Counted from the first letter of the stretch, positions 1 through 6,989 are shown. The stretch: DNA of 10,332 nucleotides from Sedimenticola_A endophacoides (GCA_003062345.1 PQCO01000085.1:1-10332); one strand, 5' to 3'. Notes: a model not told the origin generated them from the sequence alone. Translations and numbers: made by a program.

Positions 1-1
1 C

Positions 2-169
2 ATCTCACGATTGCGACGCTTTGCCATCGGTCTACTCAAGGGCAAGAAAACCGATGAGTCAATCCCAGAGAAAATGAAAAAGCTTCTGCTCAATACCCGG
101 GCGGTATTCGATATTTTGAAAATGACGCGTAACGCGATGCCACGTAATGGGAATTTTGCCGGAGCGTAG
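2..169 (+). pseudogene. C-terminal fragment of a DDE-type IS transposase (ISAs1-like), entering from outside the window
   Basis: An open frame runs from base 2 to a TAG at 167-169 and encodes 55 residues with no start in view. It contains LRRFAIGLLKGKK, then a helix-like stretch, then LLLNTRAVFDILKMTRN. This arrangement resembles the C-terminal tail of ISAs1-type DDE transposases, recalled from memory and not searched. Base composition is clearly more AT-rich and lysine-rich than the genes that follow, which suits a mobile element. The catalytic DDE residues would lie upstream of the window, so whether the element is complete cannot be judged. I am fairly sure this is a transposase tail and less sure of the exact family. 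Confidence 0.6.
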
Positions 170-185
170 ATTTACCGTGGCCCTG
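170..185. repeat. Putative right terminal inverted repeat of the IS element
   Basis: Immediately after the transposase stop the sequence reads ATTTACCGTGGCCCTG, whose complement begins CAGGGCCACGG. ISAs1-family ends typically begin CAGGG, so base 185 is a reasonable outer boundary. The left end and the flanking target duplication are outside the window, so this cannot be confirmed here. Confidence 0.35.
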
Positions 186-597
186 AAATACCCCAACGCG
201 CTCCCGCTCCCGTAACCGGCCAGGGGCGCCGCCGTCACGGCCCGCGCCGGGGAATGCGAATCCTCGCCGGATGGACGATGGCGGCGCGGCGCTGTGACCG
301 ACCTCCAAATTCACCTCGCTCCGGCTTGCCGGAGATGTCCAGGACACCCTATAGTTGGGATCATCGACCCGGGAATCCCCGCCACGTCCCACGTTTTGGG
401 AAGCGCTTGCCGATCACCCACGCAACAGCGGCTACGCCATCCACCCCATCGCGCACCCGCTCACGCATGCGAGACAACCGTAACGGTGAATTATCCGGGT
501 TAAAGCTTCCCCCCTGAATGCCGCTGTATTCATCGGGGAAATACCGGTGCAGCGACCGTCACGCCAACACTCCGCGCCAGCGGACCAGGGATGCGCC
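186..597. other. Gene-free stretch between the IS end and the GGDEF gene
   Basis: About 410 bases without a supportable gene. Short open frames exist on both strands, but their translations are arginine- and proline-rich and low in complexity, resemble no family I know, and lack convincing ribosome-binding sites. It holds three small inverted repeats: CTCCGG-cttg-CCGGAG at 319-334, TGTCC-a-GGACA at 336-346, and ACCGT-a-ACGGT around 477-487. It should contain the promoter of the GGDEF/cyaA pair, but I see no clear -35/-10 pair. Confidence 0.5.
319..334. repeat. Perfect 6-bp hairpin, CTCCGG-cttg-CCGGAG
   Basis: A six-base perfect inverted repeat with a four-base loop. A second short palindrome (TGTCC-a-GGACA, 336-346) follows directly. 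No T-tract follows, so it is not a typical intrinsic terminator. It may be a remnant of a mobile element or a structured leader. Confidence 0.35.
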
Positions 598-1416
598 ATG
601 GATAACAAAATCACACCCGACCCGTACCAGTTCCTGGAGCAGTGCCCATGCGGCAGTCTGGCCCTCGACCCCTCGGGGACCATCTTCTGGGTCAGCGCCA
701 CATTGCTGAAGCTGCTCGACGCCGCGGCCGAGGATCTTGTCGGCCAGCCCCTGGAACGACTGCCGCTGAAGCGCCCCATCGACCCGACCCAGGAGGCGGG
801 GGCGGTACAGAATCTGTGCCAGCCGCAGGCCTGGTTGCAGTGGACCCTGGGCGAAACCGGCGACGCCACCACCCTGCTATTCTTCACCGACATCACCGAG
901 GCGCTGGAACTGGCCCAGGAGAACGAGCGGCTGTCCCGGGAGGTGCAGGCGCTGACCATCACCGATGCGCTCACCGGCCTGGCCAACCCGCGCGCCATCG
1001 GTCACGCCCTAGGCAGCCAGGTGACCCGCACCCGGCGCTATCACAACCCGCTCAGCGTGGTGATGATCGCCCTCGAACACCAACCGCCGCTACCGGGCCC
1101 GCTCCCCGACGACCTCGTGCTGGCCACCAGCCGCTTTCTACGCAACCGCCTGCGCTGGGCCGACGTCGTCGGCCGCTGGGACCACGACCTGTTCATCATC
1201 CTGCTGCCGGAGACCGGGGAGGCGGATAGCTCTACCCTGATGAGATCCATCGAGGAGGGCTTCCTCCACCTCAACCTGTGCGACGGCGAAGGCAACCGCG
1301 GCTACCGCCTGCGCTTCGGCATCACCATGTGGCGGAAGGGAGATGACCCGCGCCGCCTGCTGCTGCGCGCCCAGGGCAACCTGCTGCGGGACGAGCCCCG
1401 GCAACAGAGCGCCTAG
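598..1416 (+). CDS. PAS-like/degenerate GGDEF domain protein, probably catalytically inactive
   Basis: A 272-residue soluble protein. Residues 8-100 look like a PAS-type sensor (LDPSGTIFWVSATLL), residues 100-120 form a short coiled-coil linker, and the GGDEF fold begins with the typical DALTGLAN at 123-130. The signature loop, normally R-x-GGDEF, reads R193-W-DHDLF, so both glycines and the catalytic Glu are gone. The usual FDxDxFK metal/substrate segment is also missing: MIALEHQPPLP stands in its place. Canonical diguanylate cyclase activity is therefore unlikely, and a GTP-binding or protein-interaction role is possible. ATG 598 was chosen because AGGGA lies about six bases upstream; an in-frame GTG at 547 would add 17 residues of unlikely sequence. 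The gene ends 19 bases before cyaA and is probably co-transcribed with it. Confidence 0.85.
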   Translation: MDNKITPDPYQFLEQCPCGSLALDPSGTIFWVSATLLKLLDAAAEDLVGQPLERLPLKRPIDPTQEAGAVQNLCQPQAWLQWTLGETGDATTLLFFTDITEALELAQENERLSREVQALTITDALTGLANPRAIGHALGSQVTRTRRYHNPLSVVMIALEHQPPLPGPLPDDLVLATSRFLRNRLRWADVVGRWDHDLFIILLPETGEADSSTLMRSIEEGFLHLNLCDGEGNRGYRLRFGITMWRKGDDPRRLLLRAQGNLLRDEPRQQSA

Positions 1417-1435
1417 CGCCTGCCGTGGAGCGGAC

Positions 1436-3115
1436 ATGGCGGAGGCGATCGACCAGCGCGAGGGCATCGGCCGCAAGGATCTGCGGATCATCCGTGAGCG
1501 CTTTCTCGCCCTGCACAAAATCCGTATCGAGCGCATCCGGGGCGAACTGCGCCACACCCAGCAGATCGTCATTGAGCTGATCCCGCTGCTGTTTCACATC
1601 AACCACCCGCTGCTGCCGGGCTTTATCAACTCCGACACCCCGGCGGGCCTGCCCGATTACGCTCCGGACCGCGACACCATCCTGGCCGCCAAGTCGCTGT
1701 GCCGCAGCTTCGCCCCGGAGCGCAAAGCGCACCGCCGCTTCAACATCCTCGGCCTCTACCTGATGGGCAGCATCGGCAGCATCGGCCACACCTCGGGCAG
1801 CGACTTCGACATCTGGCTCTGCCATGACCCGCGCCTCGCCCCGGACGAGGTCGAGGCCCTGCGCCAGAAGGCCGCCCGGCTGGAGGCGTGGGCGGCGGAG
1901 CTGGCCCTGGAGGTGCACTTTTTTCTGGTCAATGTCGAGACCTTCCGCACCGGCAAGCGCGACAGCCTGTCCCATGAGAGCAGCGGCTCATCGGAGCCCC
2001 ACCTGCTGCTGGAGGAGTTCTACCGCACGGCGGTGATGCTGGCCGGACGGCCGCCGCTGTGGTGGTTCATCCCCCCGTCCGAAGAGGAGAACTACCGGGC
2101 CTACGCCGACATGCTGATCGACAAACGCTTCGTGGACGCCTCCGACTATCTCGATTTCGGCGGCCTGGAGGCCCTGCCCGCCGGTGAGTTCTTCGGTGCG
2201 GCCCACTGGCAACTCTACAAGGGCATCCACTCGCCCTACAAATCGGTACTCAAGCTGCTGCTGACCGAGTCCTACGCCCAGGAGTTCCCCTCCATCCGCT
2301 GGATCTGCCAGGAGATCAAACAGGCGGTCTATGACGGCACCACCGAGGAGACGGAACTCGACCCTTATGTCCTGATGTACCGCCGGGTGGAGCGCTACCT
2401 GCGAAGACGGGAGGAGACCAACCGGCTCGACCTGGCCCGCCGCTGCTTCTATTTCAAGACCGGCCAGCACCTGAGCCGGGGCGGCGCGGGCGCCAGTGAA
2501 CGGTGGCAGAGACAGCTTCTGCGGAAGCTGGTCGGCGAGTGGGACTGGAGTCAGGCCAGACTGTTCGGCCTCGATTCACGCCAGCAGTGGAGCATCAACG
2601 AGGTGCAGGAGGAGCGCAACCTGCTGGTGCGCGAGCTGACCCACAGCTACCGGCTGCTGACCGATTTCGCCCGCACCCACGGCCGCGGGCATCGCATCGA
2701 CCCCACCGAGCTGAGCCTGCTCGGGCGCAAACTCTACACCGCCCTGGAGAAGCGCCCGGGCAAAATCGACCACATCAATCCCGGCATCACCCGCGACCTC
2801 AGCGAACGCCAGATCTCCCTGCACCGCGTGCGGGCGGGGGGCGGCGCCCACTGGCAACTCTATCTGGGCAACATCGACGAGGACGAGGCCGAGGTGACCC
2901 GCGCCTCGAAAACCACCAACAGCCTGGTGGAGATGCTCGCCTGGTGCCTGATCAACGGCGTCATCGACCAGGGCACCCGCTTCAGCCTCTACCCTTCCGG
3001 CGGCCCGGTAACCCAGGAGGAGCTACACGCCCTGACCGAGATCATCCGCCAGCAGGTCGCACTGCACAAGGCCCACGCCGAGGTCCCCCCGGAGCAGCTC
3101 CTGGCCCAGCCCTAG
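1436..3115 (+). CDS. cyaA: Class I adenylate cyclase, N-terminal catalytic part ending at an in-frame amber codon
   Basis: Converts ATP to cyclic AMP, the ligand of CRP-type regulators, in the cytoplasm. As read it encodes 559 residues. Class I motifs are present: LMGSIGSIGHTSGSDFDIW at 109-127, the nucleotidyltransferase G-S...S-D-x-D pattern with G111, S112, D123 and D125; ESSGSSEPHLLLEEFYRTAV at 181-200; and FGAAHWQLYKGIHSPYK at 253-269. The start at 1436 has GGAG five bases upstream; an upstream ATG in the same frame at 1343 lies inside the preceding gene. TAG at 3113-3115 stops the frame, but the family continues for about 390 more residues and that sequence follows immediately in the same frame. 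The full product would be 949 residues, close to the long pseudomonad-type enzymes. The truncated product keeps the whole catalytic domain, so it could still make cAMP while losing regulation. Confidence 0.9.
   Translation: MAEAIDQREGIGRKDLRIIRERFLALHKIRIERIRGELRHTQQIVIELIPLLFHINHPLLPGFINSDTPAGLPDYAPDRDTILAAKSLCRSFAPERKAHRRFNILGLYLMGSIGSIGHTSGSDFDIWLCHDPRLAPDEVEALRQKAARLEAWAAELALEVHFFLVNVETFRTGKRDSLSHESSGSSEPHLLLEEFYRTAVMLAGRPPLWWFIPPSEEENYRAYADMLIDKRFVDASDYLDFGGLEALPAGEFFGAAHWQLYKGIHSPYKSVLKLLLTESYAQEFPSIRWICQEIKQAVYDGTTEETELDPYVLMYRRVERYLRRREETNRLDLARRCFYFKTGQHLSRGGAGASERWQRQLLRKLVGEWDWSQARLFGLDSRQQWSINEVQEERNLLVRELTHSYRLLTDFARTHGRGHRIDPTELSLLGRKLYTALEKRPGKIDHINPGITRDLSERQISLHRVRAGGGAHWQLYLGNIDEDEAEVTRASKTTNSLVEMLAWCLINGVIDQGTRFSLYPSGGPVTQEELHALTEIIRQQVALHKAHAEVPPEQLLAQP
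3113..3115 (+). other. In-frame TAG interrupting cyaA
   Basis: The codons read CCC-TAG-GCC-CGG. Frame is kept on both sides, and the codons after the stop (GCC CGG CAC TGC CTG CTG TTT) lead straight into the conserved NVGTDPM segment, typical of class I adenylate cyclases after the linker. A single base change from CAG, GAG, AAG, TGG, TAC, TTG or TCG would give it. TAG is also the ordinary stop of the GGDEF gene just upstream, so amber is not reserved here. Confidence 0.85.
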
Positions 3116-4285
3116 GCCCGGCACTGCCTGCTGTTTCCCAACGTCGGCACCGATCCGATGGCCCATCTGTCAAAGGAGGGTAAACAGCTCACATCCAACC
3201 GCAGCGACCCGTTGAGTTTCGGCTCCGCCCACCAGTTTTTGGTAGCCGATATAGAGCAGCTGATCCATACCAGCTGGGGTGAGACCCTGGTACAGCGCTT
3301 CCGGGGCATCGACGGCCTGCTCGAAGCGCTCTGCCATTACCTGCAGATGACCCTTCTGCCACGTCCCGGCAAGCCCCCGGTAAAGGCCCGGGCGTTCGGC
3401 TTCGCCTCCGCCAGGAGCGGCACCATCGCCCAGCGGGTGGAGCAGCTGTTCAACGATGTCGCCCACTGTTTCGGACCCCGGGGGACGGGGCTGGAGGCGC
3501 GCTATTTGCTACAGGCGGGCGACGGCTACCACTTTCTGCACCACCGCGAGAGCAACGGCTTCAGCGCCTACCCGGCGCCCAACTGGCAGGAGCTGCTGGA
3601 GATCCTGTCGCTGCCCAACGACGAATTCCGCCCCGTGGTCATCGACCGCCACACCCTGACCGACACCCCGCTGCCCGAGATCTTCCGGCAAAACCAGCCG
3701 GGGCTGATCCAGATTTTCTACACCGCGGCCCGGGAGCAGAGCCACATCTACGTACTCGATGAACAGGGGGCGCTCTTCTATCAGCACCTGCAGGGCACCG
3801 ACGAGCACTACCTGGTAGCCCAGCAGCAGCGCTTCTTCAATGGACTCTCCTACCTGCGCAATCTGCTCGCCGACGCCCCGCCCGAACCCGGCTTCCTCGA
3901 CGGCCCCAGCTTCTATCGCCTGGAGCGCGATCCCCAGGGCCGGTTCACCGCCGCCCGGCGCCGCCTCGGCGCCACCGAACTGCCCGCCGAGTACCTGGAA
4001 CTCAAGGCGGTGAGCAGCGGCCTCGATCTCAACCTCACCCCATTCCTGCTGATCTGCGGCGACACCGAATTCGACTCCCTGCAACTGGGGTCGGGGATCT
4101 ACCAGGAGGTGGCACGCCATGTGGTGTCGCGGCGCAGCCGCCGCCAGACCTACCCCATCTACCTCACCTCCCTGGAACTCTCCGGACCGGCCGCCCGCAA
4201 GGAGTGGGCCACGATCGAACTGCTCAAATACAAGCGGCGCCTGGAGGGGCGCATCAATCACGCCCTGCAGCAGCTCAACCTTTGA
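3116..4285 (+). pseudogene. cyaA: C-terminal regulatory part of class I adenylate cyclase, downstream of the amber codon
   Basis: 389 codons continue in the same frame as the catalytic part and end at TGA 4283-4285. The opening segment (CLLFPNVGTDPM, then KEGKQLTSNRSD) matches the start of the C-terminal half of class I adenylate cyclases, the part linked in enterobacteria to control by glucose and the phosphotransferase system. The first ATG is at 3158, but it lies inside a conserved motif and has no Shine-Dalgarno. An AAAGGAGGGT at 3172-3181 looks like an excellent ribosome site but has no start codon at suitable spacing. Independent translation therefore looks doubtful. Codon use is unchanged and no further stop or shift occurs, so the break is either recent, a sequencing error, or read through. 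Confidence 0.8.
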
Positions 4286-4311
4286 TCCTCCGCAACAGCG
4301 GGGTTTATACT
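4282..4311 (+). promoter_or_regulatory. Candidate sigma-70 promoter for lptM-lysA
   Basis: TTGATC at 4282-4287 and TATACT at 4306-4311 are separated by 18 bases, a good match to the sigma-70 consensus (4 of 6 and 5 of 6). The -35 overlaps the cyaA stop codon. Predicted transcription would begin near 4318, giving a leader of about 40 bases before lptM, so lptM-lysA need not depend on cyaA transcription. Confidence 0.5.
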
Positions 4312-4359
4312 GCCCTCCTTGTCCAACGGGCGCCCATCCACCACACGGAGTACACCACT

Positions 4360-4512
4360 ATGCACTGCTGGCCACGCTACATCCTCTGGCTCACCATCGC
4401 CTTCCTGGGCACCGGCAGCATGCTCAGCGCCTGCGGCCAGAAGGGGGACCTCTACCTGCCGGACCAGGCGGTGGAACAGACCCGCGAGCGCGCCGATGAG
4501 GCCAGGGACTGA
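4360..4512 (+). CDS. lptM: LPS translocon maturation chaperone LptM (YifL-type small lipoprotein)
   Basis: A 50-residue lipoprotein. The signal peptide has a hydrophobic core (YILWLTIAFLGTGSML) and a lipobox L-S-A-C with the acylated cysteine at residue 25. It is followed at once by GQKGDLYLP, the family hallmark (usually CGQKGPLYLP). The remaining tail is short, charged and acidic. In E. coli LptM sits at the outer membrane and helps LptD fold with correct disulfides. GGAG at 4347-4350 supports ATG 4360. Its place directly before lysA is the usual one in pseudomonads and many other gammaproteobacteria. The frataxin gene cyaY, often found beside it, is absent here. Confidence 0.88.
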   Translation: MHCWPRYILWLTIAFLGTGSMLSACGQKGDLYLPDQAVEQTRERADEARD

Positions 4513-4518
4513 ACCTGC

Positions 4519-5766
4519 ATGGACCACTTCAACTACCGGGATGACCAGCTCTATGCCGAGGAGGTGCCTCTGGCGCGCGTCGCCGAACGCTTCGGCACCC
4601 CCTGCTACGTATACTCCCGGGCCACCCTGGAGCGCCACTGGCACGCCTTCGACGACGCCTTCCGGGGCCGCCCGCACCTGATCTGCTACGCGGTCAAGGC
4701 CAACTCCAATCTAGCGGTACTCAACCTCTTCGCACGCCTCGGTTCCGGCTTCGACATCGTCTCCCAGGGTGAACTGGAGCGGGTGCTGGCCGCTGGCGGC
4801 GACCCCGGCAAGGTGGTCTTCTCCGGCGTCGGCAAGCGCCACCAGGAGATGCGCCGCGCCCTGGAGGTGGGCATCCGCTGCTTCAACGTGGAATCAGCTG
4901 CGGAGCTGGAGCGGCTCGACCAGGTGGCCGGCGAGATGGGCCGGGTGGCCCCGGTGGCGCTGCGGGTCAATCCCGATGTCGACGCCAAGACCCACCCCTA
5001 CATCTCCACCGGCCTTAAGGAGAACAAGTTCGGCATCGACATCGACCAGGCGCTGAAGGTCTATCAACGCGCCCGCGCCCTGCCCAACCTGCGCATCTCC
5101 GGTGTGGACTGCCACATCGGCTCCCAGCTGACCGATACCGGACCCTTCCTGGACGCCCTCGACCGGCTGATGAGCCTGGTGGCGCGGCTCAAGGCCACCG
5201 GCATCGAGGTCGATCACCTCGACCTGGGCGGCGGCCTGGGGATCCGCTACACCGATGAGCAACCCCCACAGCCCGCGGAGTATGCCCGGGCCATCGCCGA
5301 GCGCCTGGGCGAGGTGCCCTACGAAATCTTCATCGAGCCGGGGCGCGCCATCGCCGGCAACGCCGGTGTGCTGCTGACCCGGGTGGAGTACCTGAAACAG
5401 ACCCCGGCCAAGGAGTTCGCCCTGATCGACGCGGCGATGAACGACCTGCTGCGTCCCACCCTCTACCAGGCCCGCCAGGAGATCGTGCCGGTACGGCGCA
5501 ACGGCGGCGGACGCAGCGGCAGCTACGACCTGGTGGGGCCGATCTGTGAGACCGGGGATTTTCTCGGCAAGGAGCGCCGCCTCGAACTGAGCGAAGGGGA
5601 TCTGCTGGCGGTGCGCTCCAGCGGCGCCTACGGCTTCACCATGAGCTCCAACTACAACAGCCGTCCACGGGCCCCGGAGGTGATGGTCGATGGGGATCAG
5701 ATGCACCTGGTGCGGCGGCGCGAGCGCATCGAGGAGCTCTACCTGGGCGAACAGCTGCTGCCCTGA
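4519..5766 (+). CDS. lysA: Diaminopimelate decarboxylase
   Basis: Catalyses PLP-dependent decarboxylation of meso-diaminopimelate to L-lysine, the last step of lysine synthesis. The protein has 415 residues, normal for the family. The PLP-binding lysine is K60 in CYAVKANSN. HIGSQ at 199-203, GGGLGIRY at 237-244 (phosphate loop) and EPGRAI at 273-278 follow. The active-site cysteine is C343 in GPICETGDFLG, and AYGF near 370 closes the site. The start lies six bases after the lptM stop, with AGGGA about ten bases upstream, so translation is probably coupled to lptM. No terminator follows, because the stop directly abuts the stop of the convergent EAL-CZB gene. Confidence 0.97.
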   Translation: MDHFNYRDDQLYAEEVPLARVAERFGTPCYVYSRATLERHWHAFDDAFRGRPHLICYAVKANSNLAVLNLFARLGSGFDIVSQGELERVLAAGGDPGKVVFSGVGKRHQEMRRALEVGIRCFNVESAAELERLDQVAGEMGRVAPVALRVNPDVDAKTHPYISTGLKENKFGIDIDQALKVYQRARALPNLRISGVDCHIGSQLTDTGPFLDALDRLMSLVARLKATGIEVDHLDLGGGLGIRYTDEQPPQPAEYARAIAERLGEVPYEIFIEPGRAIAGNAGVLLTRVEYLKQTPAKEFALIDAAMNDLLRPTLYQARQEIVPVRRNGGGRSGSYDLVGPICETGDFLGKERRLELSEGDLLAVRSSGAYGFTMSSNYNSRPRAPEVMVDGDQMHLVRRRERIEELYLGEQLLP

Positions 5767-6137
5767 TCAGCCGACCCCCTTCTGCAGCAGGATCGCCACC
5801 AGCTCCGGGTGCTCCTGCTGCAACTGGCTCAACTCGTTGTTCTCCAGCTCCTGCAGAATGCGGATCACCTGGGCCGACTGCTCGCTGAGGCTGCGCATCA
5901 GGGAGGTGATGCGCGCGCCGTCGGCGCCCCGATTGGCCGCCTCCACCAGTTCGGCACCGATCTCGTGCAGCCGGCGATGGGGCGCCTCCAGCTTGTCGAA
6001 CAGGGGCACGCCGCAATACTCCCGGCCCTGGCCGTAGTACCACTTGCCGAGCCGGCAGCTGGTGTGATCCAGCTCGACAGCCGAGGACGGCACCTCCCCC
6101 GGGCTCTGCCCCCATCCGCGAAGCTGTGGAAAAAAAC
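5767..6137 (-). pseudogene. CZB zinc-binding tail of the EAL protein, in the -1 frame
   Basis: Beyond the frameshift the minus-strand -1 frame encodes a clear chemoreceptor zinc-binding (CZB) half-domain: DHTSCRLGKWYYGQG, then APHRRLHEIG, then a long helix to the stop at 5767-5769. These segments carry the His, Cys and two more His positions expected for zinc binding (about H309, C312, H338 and H342 when joined to the EAL part). The frame has no start codon of its own with a ribosome site, so it needs a frame change or a corrected base to be made. Its TGA and the lysA TGA together form the palindrome TGATCA. Confidence 0.8.
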
Positions 6138-6989
6138 CTCCTCCATCAGCGTCTTGCGCCACTGGATATGATCCAGCTGGGCCATGTGGAACAACCCCAG
6201 GCGCAGCGCCGGCCACTCCTGATCGCGGCTGGCGAAGACGAGAAAACCCTCCAGCGGCAGCGGCTTGCTGATCCAGTAACCCTGGCCGGTGGTACAGCCG
6301 GCATTCTGCAGGAAGATATAGGAGTCGCGCGACTCGATCCCCTCGGCCACGATATCCATGCCGAGGGAGTGGGCCATACGTACGCTGGAGAGGGCGATGG
6401 TGCGGTTCTTGCCGGAAGTGCGCATGCGGCTGATGATGCCCTGATCCAATTTCACCGCCGAGAAGGGCCACTGCCCGAGCATGTCCAGGCTGGAGAAGCC
6501 GGTGCCGAAGTCGTCCATCTCCAGGGAGACGCCGAGGGCCTCCAGGCGGCGCAGATTGTCGGCGGTGTGCTCGTCGCTCTCCAGGATCACCGACTCGGTC
6601 AGCTCCACCCGCAGGACATCGATCGCCACCTGATTGTCACGCACCTCCCGCTCGATGGCGTCCACCAGGCCGGAGCCGGAAAAATCCTTCGCCGAGGCAT
6701 TGAAAGAGATAGTCAGGGCGGGGTTGAGGTTGTTGACGATGACGATATCACGCACCAGCTTGGAGACCATGTTGATGGTGATCTCCTTGATGAAACCGGA
6801 CGACTCGGCGAGCGGGATGAACTCCCCGGGGGAGATGATCTCCCGCTCCGACCTGCGCCAGCGCAACAGCGCCTCGGCGCCGCTGAGGATGCCGGTGACC
6901 ATCGACACCTGCGGCTGGTAATAGAAGACGAACTCGTCATTCGCCACCGCCTTGGCCAGATCGACCAGCGTGATTTCCGCCTCACCCAT
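5898..6989 (-). CDS. Cyclic-di-GMP phosphodiesterase (EAL domain) with C-terminal CZB domain, frameshifted
   Basis: Predicted to hydrolyse c-di-GMP to pGpG. The EAL domain (residues 10-255) keeps every catalytic position I can place: E39 in the EALLRW signature, N98, E132 in ELTES, D159/D160 in DDFGTG, K180, E216 in AEGIES and Q236 in GQGYW. It should therefore be active. From about residue 260 a CZB domain begins (LDHIQWRKTLMEEV, with H274 a likely zinc ligand). After about residue 290 the frame drifts into arginine-rich nonsense ending at 5898, while the -1 frame holds the rest of the CZB domain down to 5767. The joined product would have 407 residues; as read it has 363. ATG 6989 has AAAGGGG seven bases upstream. 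Regulation by zinc or redox through CZB is inferred from DgcZ-type proteins. The gene sits opposite to, and between, lysA and dapF. Confidence 0.82.
   Translation of the reverse strand: MGEAEITLVDLAKAVANDEFVFYYQPQVSMVTGILSGAEALLRWRRSEREIISPGEFIPLAESSGFIKEITINMVSKLVRDIVIVNNLNPALTISFNASAKDFSGSGLVDAIEREVRDNQVAIDVLRVELTESVILESDEHTADNLRRLEALGVSLEMDDFGTGFSSLDMLGQWPFSAVKLDQGIISRMRTSGKNRTIALSSVRMAHSLGMDIVAEGIESRDSYIFLQNAGCTTGQGYWISKPLPLEGFLVFASRDQEWPALRLGLFHMAQLDHIQWRKTLMEEVFFHSFADGGRARGRCRPRLSSWITPAAGSASGTTARAGSIAACPCSTSWRRPIAGCTRSVPNWWRRPIGAPTARASPP
6129..6136 (-). other. T7C run at the frame change (possible slippery site or homopolymer error)
   Basis: On the coding (minus) strand the codons are GAG-GTT-TTT-TTC-CAC. 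The heptamer T-TTT-TTC fits the X-XXY-YYZ pattern for -1 slippage, and a -1 slip here would enter the CZB-tail frame. Seven identical bases are rare in this GC-rich coding DNA. Two G5 runs on the same strand (plus-strand 6109-6113 and 6096-6100) are alternative sites where one missing base would also explain the shift. Of these, restoring one G in the first run gives the most natural reading, FADGGQSPGEVPSS. Confidence 0.45.

Noticed and set aside
547..597. GTG 547 as the start of the GGDEF gene
   Set aside because: It would add 17 residues of arginine/proline-rich sequence. ATG 598 has the better ribosome site and leads directly into the PAS-like region.
432..998. Minus-strand open frame covering the upstream region and the start of the GGDEF gene
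   Set aside because: The translation is Ser/Arg/Ala-rich with no recognisable domain, and it is antisense to the PAS/GGDEF gene.
1343..1435. ATG 1343 as the cyaA start
   Set aside because: It lies within the GGDEF gene, and its 31 extra residues are low complexity. ATG 1436 has GGAG at ideal spacing.
3172..3181. AAAGGAGGGT as an internal ribosome-binding site
   Set aside because: It matches a strong Shine-Dalgarno, but no ATG, GTG or TTG occurs at proper spacing. The codons encode the conserved K-E-G of the domain.
3158..4285. The second cyaA segment as an independent gene starting at ATG 3158
   Set aside because: The ATG lies within a conserved class I motif (NVGTDPM), has no Shine-Dalgarno, and homologous sequence already begins at 3116. 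It is better read as the continuation of cyaA past the TAG.
4894..5706. Minus-strand open frame opposite lysA, and the similar one at 3509-4261 opposite cyaA
   Set aside because: Both are shadows of well-conserved genes, with Gly/Ala/Val/Gln-rich low-complexity translations.
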